Both the position numbers and the translations under genes were made by a program. Of a DNA stretch of 64,000 bases, positions 63,501 through 64,000 are shown piece after piece; within the stretch, counting starts at the first letter, position 1; the number at the start of each line of letters is the position of its first letter. Source of the stretch: Plazaster borealis. Taxonomy: Eukaryota > Echinodermata > Asteroidea > Forcipulatida > Labidiasteridae. The stretch is taken from NCBI GenBank assembly GCA_021014325.1, contig CM037462.1, positions 12,878,501 through 12,942,500 on the forward strand, written 5' to 3'. The notes under the pieces were generated by a model that saw only the letters and a program-made list of their open reading frames with translations, did not search any database and was not told the DNA's origin.

Positions 63501-63980
63501 TCAAGACGCTTGAAAAAAGAGAAATATTTTTAAGTCGGGTTTTTGAAATTTTTGAATTATGAGACCGATTTATGTAGCACCTTATATGGGTTTACAAGGT
63601 GCTATGGTTCACTCAGTAGCCATTGCAAACCCCTTCTCTTAGCGATAAGTGTAACTTGGTTCTTTTACGTGCATTACACAACATGGCCCCTACGGCTTTA
63701 GGTCCCATCCGAAGGATGAAGCATTAATGGTGAAGTGTCTTTGCTTAAGGACACAAGCGTCAAGACCGGTTTTCCTTATCACACAAAATGTTGTGCCGTC
63801 TCGATTCACGGGACATGAATAGAGACCTTACAATGTGATAAACATCCTGATTAATGTATTTGCAGACCTCATACCGGACGACCCAACTCAGTTACTGGAG
63901 TGCTGTGTGGCATCACAGGCCTGCATCATGCTCCTGGTTCTTAAGCAACATCTCAAAGATATGTATGGCTTCAGGGATAG
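18456..63980 (+). CDS. NIPBL: NIPBL (Nipped-B/SCC2 cohesin loader), 43 coding exons, 3' partial
   Basis: NIPBL with MAU2 loads cohesin onto chromatin and stimulates its ATPase and loop extrusion; it is nuclear. Forty-three exons chain in phase from MNGEVPSVPITTLSGISSL to a phase-2 donor at 63980 (1984 codons). The start is almost identical to human NIPBL (MNGDMPHVPITTLAGIASL). In order: MAU2-binding N-terminus (about 1-115), low-complexity Pro/Ser/Gln region with an AT-hook-like motif (215-225), charged Lys/Glu region (238-462), PxVxL motif (473-477), a STFKRF-like anchor (SATFKRFH, exon 10), then the HEAT-repeat body from about residue 640. The body aligns exon by exon with human, e.g. YRPLFENFVQDLLSSVNKPE, STSVREAAVELVGKF and HRRALLLCLLNLFDEQA. 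The N-terminal disordered part is about half the human length. The C-terminus lies right of the window. A probable 5' UTR exon acceptor lies at 18440; noncoding exon 1 was not located. Confidence 0.96.
18628..18987. repeat. TTAA-flanked hairpin element, GGGACACGTTGCCTTCGG family
   Basis: TTAAAGGGACACGTTGCCTT at the left, AAGGCAAGGTGTCCATTTAA at the right. Central perfect palindrome CTGCCATTTTGT / ACAAAATGGCAG at about 18783-18815. About 360 bp in NIPBL intron 1. Confidence 0.8.
19239..19407 (+). CDS. NIPBL: NIPBL exon 2, MAU2-binding region (residues 22-77)
   Basis: LLTELPLPSPLP, then RVADEAKRLLGLQDENLVPQ, LLHALSQTSTDN. It aligns with the human segment that threads through MAU2. Confidence 0.93.
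19439..19571. repeat. TTAA-flanked GTATACGTTTGGTAAT MITE, deleted copy
   Basis: Both termini and TTAA flanks kept (ACTGTATACGTTTGG..ACCAAACGTATACAGACCC); the interior is shortened to about 125 bp. Confidence 0.8.
19729..20060 (+). repeat. tRNA-like SINE with CCTCACCTTGAAGTGG body
   Basis: GCGTGCCGTGGCCAGTTCAC head, B box GTGGGTTTGAATCCCGGTCA, body GATACCCATGCCTACATC to CCGGCCTTGTGATGTTAGGC and a short A-tail. The body also occurs at 58925-59145. Confidence 0.7.
20297..20577. repeat. 280-bp imperfect hairpin element, NIPBL intron 2
   Basis: Arms GGCATTGTGCCTTTGATGAT and ATCATCAAAGACACAATCCC, with further inverted TTATTTGGCTG / CAGCCAAATA inside. Confidence 0.7.
20987..21105 (+). CDS. NIPBL: NIPBL exon 3 (residues 78-117)
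   Basis: ELKDKSSSNEIEGDIPVLLQ then AILARNPNVFKQKRMEQIG. Matches human DIPVLLQAVLARSPNVF. Phase 2 in, 1 out. Confidence 0.93.
21470..21577 (+). CDS. NIPBL: NIPBL exon 4 (residues 118-153)
   Basis: Low-complexity VSPRQPMAPSPYYQTSPEGA and HSPYNRSHMTGMQ. The acceptor is a weak GGATAAG; it was chosen because phases 1 in and 1 out fit both neighbours. Confidence 0.8.
22511..22651 (+). CDS. NIPBL: NIPBL exon 5 (residues 154-200)
   Basis: SPVPTSVNGYTGHQFSPATA then TSPSQPVPTPSPVQGKSRSQ: Ser/Pro/Gln-rich disorder with several SP/TP sites. Acceptor GCGTTAAG, donor GTGAGC. Confidence 0.8.
23260..23369 (+). CDS. NIPBL: NIPBL exon 6 with AT-hook-like motif (residues 201-237)
   Basis: Contains PRGRGRPRKRPP; its GRPRKRP core at 23307-23327 fits the AT-hook consensus (basic residues around a GRP core). 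Phase 1 in, 0 out. Confidence 0.85.
23845..24520 (+). CDS. NIPBL: NIPBL exon 7, charged region (residues 238-462)
   Basis: Largest exon, 676 nt. Begins ESDTGVSPAAYHSPYHFPGD, has a basic patch SSRRKKRNKSHKEDREREKV, then PKEKDKLPELVPDPKPEPVE and further Glu/Lys/Pro-rich sequence. Contains YNIVSSPDTSGSTKIKLKLA, the counterpart of human YDIISSPSKDSTKLTLRL. Confidence 0.92.
24737..25033. repeat. TTAA-flanked MITE, CCCTTTAGAGACCA termini
   Basis: TTAACCCTTTAGAGACCA and TGGTCTCTAAAGGGTTAA are perfect 18-bp inverted ends including TTAA. NIPBL intron 7. Confidence 0.8.
25883..26149 (+). CDS. NIPBL: NIPBL exon 8 with PxVxL motif (residues 463-551)
   Basis: Encodes GQPRVLLTKISITEDQAAMM; P473-R-V-L-L477 at 25912-25926 aligns with the human PVVVL HP1-binding motif. 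Later KPLGRGKKRLRKSTETDEEW and an acidic end KEEEEEG. Phase 1 in, 1 out. Confidence 0.88.
26150..27080 (+). other. NIPBL intron 8
   Basis: Around 26240-26330 it shares TGGACCAGAA, CAAGACCAGAATCA and ACTATCTACAC with 52444-52510, a diverged dispersed repeat. No other element recognised. Confidence 0.4.
27081..27146 (+). CDS. NIPBL: NIPBL exon 9 (residues 552-573)
   Basis: APKKKLKRDKVPSKKVTHLD then DD. A short lysine-rich exon in phase with both neighbours; resembles a basic NLS-like patch. Confidence 0.8.
27440..27610. repeat. Imperfect hairpin, NIPBL intron 9
   Basis: GAATGTTTATGAGTGCAATG and CATTGCACACAAGCAAAACATTC-type arms around GGAACATTTC / TGTTCC. Confidence 0.55.
27910..28002 (+). 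CDS. NIPBL: NIPBL exon 10 (residues 574-604)
   Basis: ELTESATFKRFHAAMEAVFE then GSEEMDLTVEQ. SATFKRFH corresponds to human SSTFKRFTASIENI. The donor GTGAGA was chosen by phase with exon 11. Confidence 0.88.
28031..28215 (+). repeat. GGTTCTCCCC-family element, copy 1
   Basis: Shares TTCTCCCAGG, TTTTCAAAACT..GGGGCATT and GTTTGG.CGAAGC.CGCTGAATTGAAA with 44922-45198; begins 29 bp after NIPBL exon 10. Confidence 0.6.
28634..28749 (+). CDS. NIPBL: NIPBL exon 11 (residues 605-643)
   Basis: EDEEEADECNPDLLISKPLL then NDLLSESAKLKSMTLMNQ, matching human ESAKIKAMGIMDKL at the start of the ordered body. Confidence 0.92.
28765..28955. repeat. GGGCCCAATTTCATAGAGCTG palindrome, NIPBL intron 11
   Basis: CAATTTCATAGAGCTGCTTA and TAAGCAGCTCTATGAAATTG, about 190 bp, beginning 16 bp after the exon 11 donor. 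Confidence 0.8.
29628..29714 (+). CDS. NIPBL: NIPBL exon 12 (residues 644-672)
   Basis: IPHERLVRLLNILERNIRDG then TKVRPNVNH; human counterpart VLNILEKNIQDGSKL. Phase 0 to 0. Confidence 0.92.
29740..30140 (+). repeat. AAGAGAGAG / AAGCACACAG dispersed repeat, copy 1
   Basis: From CTAAATGACAACAC to GAGGCAGACTA it matches 46608-46868 (AAGGGATGAACAAT, GAGGTTGGAAACACAAA, ACAAAATCAA). Includes a G12 run at about 29998-30011. 29755-29845 also resembles 9100-9190. Confidence 0.65.
30141..31164 (+). other. Rest of NIPBL intron 12
   Basis: AT-rich; a GCTTAAAGGGTGTG end at about 30354 looks like a TTAA-type MITE start, but no matching right end was found. T11 run at about 30740. Confidence 0.4.
31165..31393 (+). 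CDS. NIPBL: NIPBL exon 13 (residues 673-748)
   Basis: GERLWRELAMERITHSMDSA, MTSEAMPKEVFIEDVIDRIA and LYPQYDP-like SIYPEFDPVYR. Strong match to human. Confidence 0.95.
31536..31767. repeat. Stem-loop repeat with GAAACGTCGA-like core, copy 1
   Basis: CTGAAGACAAGCAAAGTATA..TGTTTGAAATGTCGACC core with an upstream inverted arm, then CTCCTCCAAAAGAGATTTTA and a tail CACCATGCAAAGCTTCAAAC. Overlaps the approach to NIPBL exon 14. Confidence 0.65.
31829..31983 (+). CDS. NIPBL: NIPBL exon 14 (residues 749-800)
   Basis: AVYTNMKMKRARAHGSSEKS, ILALYNKLCVLVSNMAELLD, IQILTDSTVLM. The KRAR basic stretch matches human KAKRAKCSTHK. Confidence 0.94.
32380..32460 (+). CDS. NIPBL: NIPBL exon 15 (residues 801-827)
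   Basis: VSSIGTAPFFVENISELQLS then AMKLIST; human VSSMGITPFFVENVSELQL. Confidence 0.95.
32887..33180. repeat. TTAA-flanked GTATACGTTTGGTAAT MITE, NIPBL intron 15
   Basis: TTAAAGGGTCTGTATACGTT left, AATGTATACAATCCCTTTAA right; about 290 bp. Confidence 0.8.
33276..33366 (+). repeat. GTACTTTTGTACAA dispersed repeat, copy 2
   Basis: Preceded by a G run, like copy 1 with its C run; shares GTGTTAAAGTATGGGAACAT and a GGGCATGG end. Confidence 0.6.
33507..33607 (+). CDS. NIPBL: NIPBL exon 16 (residues 828-860)
   Basis: VFSKYEKHRQLILEDIFASL then ARLPSSKKNLRNF; human VFSRYEKHRQLILEEIFTSL. Confidence 0.95.
33724..33916. repeat. GGGCCCAATTTCATAGAGCTG palindrome, NIPBL intron 16
   Basis: Intact: GGGCCCAATTTCATAGAGCT and AGCTCTATGAAATTGGGCCC are perfect 20-bp ends. 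Confidence 0.85.
34366..34562 (+). repeat. CAGGCATGATATT-family MITE, copy 2
   Basis: CAGGCATGATATTCTTCCTA to AAGGGCCAAATATTATGCTT. Ends about 15 bp before the NIPBL exon 17 acceptor. Confidence 0.75.
34577..34745 (+). CDS. NIPBL: NIPBL exon 17 (residues 861-917)
   Basis: LNQDTNIQMVTALVLQLIQC then an acidic loop GSDEEYEYDFDDEDTKKSRD. Its acceptor uses a pure C-tract directly beside a MITE copy. Confidence 0.93.
35071..35153 (+). CDS. NIPBL: NIPBL exon 18 (residues 918-944)
   Basis: SDKDVLIVNTYETAVRTGQN then FLSVFLK; human QDVVITNSYETAMRTAQNFL. Confidence 0.95.
35307..35369 (+). repeat. tRNA-like fragment, probable SINE head
   Basis: CTCAAGTGGTTAGACTGCAG and GTTGGTTCGAATCCGGCCAA give A- and B-box-like blocks; the anticodon loop lacks T33, so not a working tRNA. 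Confidence 0.4.
35737..35866 (+). CDS. NIPBL: NIPBL exon 19 (residues 945-988)
   Basis: DEEDYRPLFENFVQDLLSSV then NKPEWPSAELLLSLLGRLL; near-identical to human. Confidence 0.96.
35867..36600 (+). other. NIPBL intron 19, left part
   Basis: No clear transposon; AAGGGTCCAATTTCATACTG near 36320 may be a decayed end of the GGGCCCAATTTCAT family. Confidence 0.4.
36601..36725 (-). repeat. Second copy of the SINE-like repeat seen at 6801
   Basis: CACACCGATGTGTATAAAGC then GGGTGGGATTCAAACCCAC. In NIPBL intron 19. A more diverged relative is at 12196-12290. Confidence 0.7.
36797..36940 (+). CDS. NIPBL: NIPBL exon 20 (residues 989-1036)
   Basis: MHQFNNRSNDMTMRVSSLDY then LGQIASRLRKHAVSSNMDQE. Phase 0 to 0. 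Confidence 0.94.
37074..37331 (+). repeat. tRNA-derived SINE, GGTTGGCCCAGTGG family, copy 2
   Basis: Uninterrupted copy in NIPBL intron 20, A-box and B-box head, ending in an AATAAAAAA-type tail. Confidence 0.75.
37506..37895 (+). repeat. GATGCGATCAAGC..MITE, copy 1
   Basis: Ends GCGATCAAGCAAAATGAGTC and TCATTGAGCTTTATCGC are inverted. The interior (CATAATCTATGCTTTAATAC, AACACCAAGAGATACAAGAG) is repeated at 57195 in the opposite orientation. Confidence 0.75.
38012..38143 (+). CDS. NIPBL: NIPBL exon 21 (residues 1037-1080)
   Basis: TSAAGGDESPRDAQDSDNRD then YIQTLQQSMLDYLSYNSQND. The second half matches human QQLQKALLDYLDENTETD. Confidence 0.93.
38641..38864 (+). CDS. NIPBL: NIPBL exon 22 (residues 1081-1154)
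   Basis: FARHFYVAQWFRDTTAEVEQ, acidic loop DGSDEDSDREDAVVDNTTDI, then AERRKLFLKSFIKVSSKSNL. The 3' end of this exon has decayed copies downstream in the intron. Confidence 0.94.
38865..39687 (+). repeat. NIPBL intron 22: tandem repeat with decayed copies of the exon 22 3' end
   Basis: GTAATGAAACTTTGTTGATTGTTC-type block (first 20 bp shared) occurs at about 38981, 39129 and, diverged, 39345. CTTGAAGTC..GTCCAAACTTTCCTTCAAG occurs at 39231-39263 and 39391-39425, resembling exon 22 bases 38815-38865. A hairpin lies at 38926-39010 and a TAA run near 39520. Confidence 0.65.
39688..39790 (+). CDS. NIPBL: NIPBL exon 23 (residues 1155-1189)
   Basis: RSRHILTYESSSLVARYLAS then KRPFSQSFDIYLSQ; human CLIVRYLASMRPFAQSFDIY. 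Confidence 0.95.
40071..40236 (+). repeat. CAGGCATGATATT-family MITE, copy 3
   Basis: ACAGGCATGATATTCTTCCT to GGGCCAAATATCATGCCTGT, inverted ends. Confidence 0.8.
40362..40554. repeat. GGGCCCAATTTCAT palindrome, NIPBL intron 23
   Basis: TGGGCCCAATTTCATATAGA and CTATGAAATTGGGCCCA; about 190 bp. A more diverged second copy follows at about 40590-40760. Confidence 0.8.
41282..41380 (+). CDS. NIPBL: NIPBL exon 24 (residues 1190-1222)
   Basis: ILRVLSETAVAVRTKAMKCL then SSVVAADPSVLGR. Phase 0 to 0. Confidence 0.95.
41592..41990. repeat. TTAA-flanked GTATACGTTTGGTAAT MITE, full length, NIPBL intron 24
   Basis: TTAAAGGGATTGTATACGTT to AACGTATACAGACCGTTTAA, about 395 bp, with an inner palindrome AATCTGAGAAACGTTACTG / CAGTAACGCTTCTCAGATT. 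Confidence 0.85.
42053..42199 (+). CDS. NIPBL: NIPBL exon 25 (residues 1223-1271)
   Basis: ADVQRAVHCRFMDQSTSVRE, AAVELVGKFVLMKPELINRY, YNMLIERIL: a HEAT repeat nearly identical to human. Confidence 0.96.
42885..43007 (-). repeat. tRNA-Leu-like SINE head, minus strand
   Basis: Reverse complement carries GTTGTGGCCGGGTGGCACAC and a B-box-like TTCAATTCCTGGTCATGACA; same family as 4261. Ends 40 bp before NIPBL exon 26. Confidence 0.65.
43050..43184 (+). CDS. NIPBL: NIPBL exon 26 (residues 1272-1316)
   Basis: DTGISVRKRVIKTLRDICIE, QPDFPKVPEICNKIIRRVND, EEGIK. Near-identical to human. Confidence 0.96.
43225..43508. repeat. CCCATATCTGCCTAACT MITE, copy 1
   Basis: TAGCCCATATCTGCCTAACT left, GGGCAGATAAGGGTTA right; NIPBL intron 26. 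Confidence 0.65.
43595..43786. repeat. GGGCCCAATTTCATAGAGCTG palindrome, NIPBL intron 26
   Basis: Intact ends GGGCCCAATTTCATAGAGCT / AGCTCTATGAAATTGGGCCC. Confidence 0.85.
43923..44171 (+). repeat. tRNA-derived SINE, GGTTGGCCCAGTGG family, copy 3
   Basis: Copy in NIPBL intron 26 with an 18-bp internal tandem (CCCCATTGGGGTTT twice) and an AAATAAATAAA tail. Confidence 0.75.
44390..44542 (+). CDS. NIPBL: NIPBL exon 27 (residues 1317-1367)
   Basis: KLVNETFQQMWFTPLSTANT, KRALNVIEVVAASKESGYDW, LEQLLTN. Confidence 0.95.
44922..45198 (+). repeat. GGTTCTCCCC-family element, copy 2, both ends
   Basis: TGTTCTCCCCAGG at the left, GGGGAGAACCA at the right; about 277 bp in NIPBL intron 27. Confidence 0.7.
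45473..45581 (+). CDS. NIPBL: NIPBL exon 28 (residues 1368-1403)
   Basis: LLKAEEDSRQKPVQKACLQI then TDCLVEHVLRLELQST; human LLKSEEDSSYKPVKKACTQL. Confidence 0.94.
45659..46116. repeat. TTAA-flanked GGTAGGGTCATA element, full length
   Basis: TTAAGGTAGGGTCATAGATT and CAATCTATGACCCTACTTTTAA; about 455 bp in NIPBL intron 28. Relatives at 51646-52000 (diverged), 53562-53988 and 60746-61179. Confidence 0.8.
46190..46329 (+). CDS. NIPBL: NIPBL exon 29 (residues 1404-1450)
   Basis: SSAEGKVSSQRLVSCLQTLY, LFSKVKPALMLAHAMTFQPY, LSTRCS. Confidence 0.95.
46608..46868 (+). repeat. Copy 2 of the 29740-30140 dispersed repeat
   Basis: GCTAAATGACAACATTACAC to GTGAGACAGGCTAGATAGGA; NIPBL intron 29, ending about 50 bp before exon 30. 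Confidence 0.65.
46921..47061 (+). CDS. NIPBL: NIPBL exon 30 (residues 1451-1497)
   Basis: THGDFLVVHNVARILELVVP, LMDHPSEIFLASLEEDMMKL, IIRHGQT. Confidence 0.96.
47386..47563 (+). repeat. CAGGCATGATATT-family MITE, copy 4
   Basis: ACGGGTATGATATTCTTCCT to GGACCAAATATCATGCCTGT. Ends about 30 bp before NIPBL exon 31. Confidence 0.75.
47594..47687 (+). CDS. NIPBL: NIPBL exon 31 (residues 1498-1528)
   Basis: VLQSCVSCLGAIVNNVTHNY then KLVRDCFQKYF; human VVQHCVSCLGAVVNKVTQNF. Confidence 0.95.
47877..48705. repeat. 830-bp element with AGGCATGTGAG ends and CCGCGTTTTT subrepeats
   Basis: AAACAGGCATGTGAGACC left, CGCTCACATGCCTGCTTAAA right, inverted. Left 120 bp holds several TCCGCGTTT / CTCCGCCTTTTTCC subunits. 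No transposase seen. NIPBL intron 31. Confidence 0.65.
49371..49580. repeat. Diverged GGGCCCAATTTCAT element, NIPBL intron 31
   Basis: GGGCCCCAATTTCATGACTC start; repeated GCTTAC / GTAAGC blocks. The right end is not clear; a G12 run follows at about 49620. Confidence 0.5.
49761..49909 (+). CDS. NIPBL: NIPBL exon 32 (residues 1529-1578)
   Basis: VLSKLKAEHESNPDSATMAK, NKHTLLRALFTVGLFCKHFD, FDAGIKHSK. Phase 1 in, 0 out. Confidence 0.95.
49972..50368. repeat. TTAA-flanked GTATACGTTTGGTAAT MITE, NIPBL intron 32
   Basis: TTAAAGGGATTATATACGTT to AACGTATACAGACCCTTTAA, about 393 bp; co-linear with 41592-41990. Confidence 0.85.
50816..50854 (+). CDS. NIPBL: NIPBL candidate microexon 33 (residues 1579-1591)
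   Basis: 39 nt, phase 0 to 0, AGDSPRTPRNPHG, between GAGCAG and GTAAGT. The human protein goes directly from the preceding SK to VNIKDKV, so this is an insertion and may be alternatively spliced. Confidence 0.6.
50920..51239. repeat. CCCATATCTGCCTAACT MITE, copy 2
   Basis: GTAACCCATATCTGCCTGAC and GTTAGGCAGATATGGGTTAT, about 20-bp inverted ends. It lies entirely between microexons 33 and 34. Confidence 0.8.
51421..51459 (+). CDS. NIPBL: NIPBL candidate microexon 34 (residues 1592-1604)
   Basis: 39 nt, phase 0 to 0, PSTESPQTVHNNV, after a strong T-tract (TTTTTTGTCTCCAG) and before GTATGT. Skipping or including it keeps the frame. Confidence 0.5.
53562..53988. repeat. GGTAGGGTCATA element, NIPBL intron 34
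   Basis: GGTTGGGTCATACTTTGGTA left; shares ATCTGAGAAACGATTCATC, GGTACCTGCTGTCACCT and AAATCAGCATTACG with the 45659 copy. Confidence 0.7.
54236..54343. repeat. GGTGGCAGCAGAC hairpin, copy 2 of the 12885 repeat
   Basis: GTGGCAGCAGACATACCAGG and GTGAGTCTGCTGCCAA inverted ends. Confidence 0.7.
54341..54888. repeat. AGACAGTTGCTAT palindromic element split by a GGTTCTCCCC element
   Basis: Outer element matches 58662-58918 (AGTTAGATTTGAATAA, GCTTAGTCACAAGTT, then TTTGAATTC.TCAGACTA and GACAAGCTTTTG). 54404-54652 is a minus-strand copy of the 44922 element. Confidence 0.75.
55097..55294 (+). CDS. NIPBL: NIPBL exon 35 (residues 1605-1670)
   Basis: VPIRERVFDVLFYFCFHEDE, EVRLKAISGTGFLCNRHASF and ENREASIKLLCQ; aligns with human VNIKDKVLELLMYFTKHSDE. 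Confidence 0.95.
55373..55620 (+). repeat. tRNA-Leu-like SINE, NIPBL intron 35
   Basis: GTAGCACATCGGACTCAAGT and GTGGGTTCGTATCCCATACA; head partly eroded. Confidence 0.6.
55956..56120 (+). repeat. tRNA-Leu-like SINE head, NIPBL intron 35
   Basis: ATGTCGTGGCTGAGCGATCT and GTGGGTTTGAATCTTGGTCC; same head as 4261. Confidence 0.65.
56208..56274 (+). CDS. NIPBL: NIPBL exon 36 (residues 1671-1692)
   Basis: VLKNIQLYLTEEDERMRRAD then AE; human VLKNLQTYLQEEDTRMQQAD. Confidence 0.95.
56585..56972. repeat. TTAA-flanked GTATACGTTTGGTAAT MITE, NIPBL intron 36
   Basis: TTAAAGGGATCTATACACGT to AACGTATACAATCCCTTTAA. In the orientation opposite to the 41592 copy. Confidence 0.85.
57069..57123 (+). CDS. NIPBL: NIPBL exon 37 (residues 1693-1710)
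   Basis: WNRLGNKEDLKEMGDVQS; human W..VAKQEDLKEMGDVSS. Phase 1 in, 2 out. Confidence 0.93.
57195..57556 (-). repeat. GATGCGATCAAGC..MITE, copy 2, opposite orientation
   Basis: Reverse complement of 37506-37895 with about 80% visible similarity; NIPBL intron 37. Confidence 0.75.
58217..58352 (+). CDS. NIPBL: NIPBL exon 38 (residues 1711-1756)
   Basis: MSSSVMQLYLKQVMEAMMHK, QSVVRLSALQVIIATLKQGL, VHPVQ. Confidence 0.96.
58408..58640. repeat. Stem-loop repeat with GAAACGTCGA core, copy 2
   Basis: Long inverted repeat TTTTGGAGGAGTGTTGGCTC / GAGCCAACACTCCTCCAAAA; minus strand reads CTGAAGACGAGCAGAGTATA then CTGTTCGAAACGTCGAGAC. Tail CACCATGCAAAACTTCAAAC. Confidence 0.7.
58662..58918. repeat. AGACAGTTGCTAT palindromic element, uninterrupted
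   Basis: GAAACAGTTGCTATCTCATATG.. and inverted CATGTGACGTAGCAACTGTC near the right end; GGGACAAGCTTTTG / CAAAAGCTTGCCCC inside. Confidence 0.7.
58925..59145 (+). repeat. SINE body, copy related to 19893-20060
   Basis: Shares GGATGATACCCATGCCTACA, GGTGGCAACGTGCCCCT, CCCTCACCTTGAAGTGG. No tRNA-like head is kept. Confidence 0.65.
59252..59359 (+). CDS. NIPBL: NIPBL exon 39 (residues 1757-1792)
   Basis: CVPYLIAMGSDSEGTIRIKA then DQQLSDIDSRYPGFIQ; human CVPYLIAMGTDPEPAMRNKA. Confidence 0.96.
59645..60025. repeat. TTAA-flanked variant MITE, GGTATTATACAGGATTGG ends
   Basis: TTAAAGGTATTATACAGGAT and TCCTGTATAATACCTTTAA; inner palindrome TGATTTTGGTTTTAACAA / CCAAAATTA. NIPBL intron 39. Confidence 0.8.
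60020..60310 (+). repeat. SINE body related to 9376-9755 with (ATT)n tail
   Basis: GTAAAAGAACCCAGTGCACT, GGGGTTCGCCCCGGTGTTCC, CATTAAGCGCC-like tail and TATTATTATTAATATTATT. NIPBL intron 39. Confidence 0.6.
60405..60605 (+). CDS. NIPBL: NIPBL exon 40 (residues 1793-1859)
   Basis: MKAIAGIKMAFRLQKLLQDD, LSNHVYSIIRGHRQHRRALL, LCLLNLFDEQA. Confidence 0.96.
60746..61179. repeat. GGTAGGGTCATA element, NIPBL intron 40
   Basis: TTAAAGATAGGGTCATACTT and ATCTTTGACCCTACCTTTA; about 430 bp. Confidence 0.75.
61728..61874 (+). CDS. NIPBL: NIPBL exon 41 (residues 1860-1908)
   Basis: KTELDLLVFVADNLAYFPYV, EPLFVMHHIEITVSVSGANL, LQTFKD. Confidence 0.96.
61964..62524. repeat. GGGCCCAATTTCATAGAGCTG palindrome split by a nested TTAA MITE
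   Basis: Left part 61964-61989 and right part 62352-62524 join into a normal copy if the insert plus one TTAA is removed. NIPBL intron 41. Confidence 0.85.
61986..62355. mobile_element. Nested TTAA-flanked MITE, AGGTATTGTACACGTTTGG ends
   Basis: TTAA at 61986-61989 and 62352-62355 flank AGGTATTGTACACGTTTGGT and CAAACGTGTTCAGTGCCT. Inner palindrome ACTTCTTGCAAGAAGT. About 362 bp. Confidence 0.85.
62655..62935. repeat. Related stem-loop repeat, copy 3
   Basis: GGTTCTGAAAAGAACC.. and GGTTCTTTTCAGAACC-like inverted arms followed by CCCACCATGCCAAGTTTTTC, the same tail type. Confidence 0.5.
63164..63278 (+). CDS. NIPBL: NIPBL exon 42 (residues 1909-1946)
   Basis: SFLKKQPSRPASRSSRSSVD then GKKVDFSDDEDEDEDILM: basic Ser/Arg stretch followed by an acidic run, like the human SPSKENESSDSEEE loop. 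Confidence 0.93.
63570..63785 (-). repeat. SINE body related to 9376-9755, last NIPBL intron in window
   Basis: Shares GTTTACAAGGTGCTATGG, TTCTTTTACGTGCATTACAC and CTTAAGGACACAAGCGTCAA with the other copies. Confidence 0.6.
63866..63980 (+). CDS. NIPBL: NIPBL exon 43 (residues 1947-1984), last in window
   Basis: LIPDDPTQLLECCVASQACI then MLLVLKQHLKDMYGFRDR; human ILLLLMLKQHLKNLCGFSD. Donor GTAAGA, phase 2; the gene continues to the right. Confidence 0.95.
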
Positions 63981-64000
63981 GTAAGAACTCATAACCTCGG

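Overview
This is animal nuclear DNA: intron-rich, AT-rich, with canonical GT/AG splice sites and dense short palindromic (MITE-like) and tRNA-derived (SINE-like) repeats. Protein identity to vertebrate orthologues is moderate. Gene content and repeat style fit a non-vertebrate deuterostome, most likely an echinoderm (perhaps a sea star). That placement is inference; no rRNA or mitochondrial marker is present to prove it.

Three genes are supported. (1) Positions about 316-8094, minus strand: the 5' ten coding exons of OXCT1 (succinyl-CoA:3-ketoacid CoA transferase, SCOT). They run from the mitochondrial presequence through the catalytic glutamate; the 3' exons lie left of the window. (2) Positions 8570-12042, plus strand: a complete four-exon ALKBH7 (mitochondrial AlkB-type 2-oxoglutarate dioxygenase). 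It is divergent from OXCT1, with 475 bp between the start codons. (3) Positions 18456 to the right edge, plus strand: NIPBL (Nipped-B/SCC2 cohesin loader). Forty-three coding exons can be chained without a phase error, giving 1984 codons, and the gene continues beyond the window. Exon boundaries were set by hand from splice consensus, phase continuity and recalled similarity to human proteins.

Between the genes and inside nearly every intron are repeats. At least six hairpin families have many copies flanked by TTAA. Another frequent family starts and ends with GGGCCCAATTTCATAGAGCTG. Several SINE families carry RNA polymerase III B boxes and AT-rich or (ATT)n tails. Positions 12043-18455 are intergenic and hold a large nested inverted-repeat structure just upstream of NIPBL.

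OXCT1 (ketone-body use) and ALKBH7 both act in mitochondria and may share a bidirectional promoter. NIPBL acts in the nucleus, loading cohesin with MAU2. I found no new operon-like system. The items most worth checking are two consecutive 39-nt in-frame microexons in NIPBL, an AT-hook-like motif and a PxVxL motif in its N-terminal half, the nested TTAA element that records its own target site, a partial duplication of an exon 3' end inside the next intron, and the OXCT1-NIPBL linkage that also exists on human 5p13.
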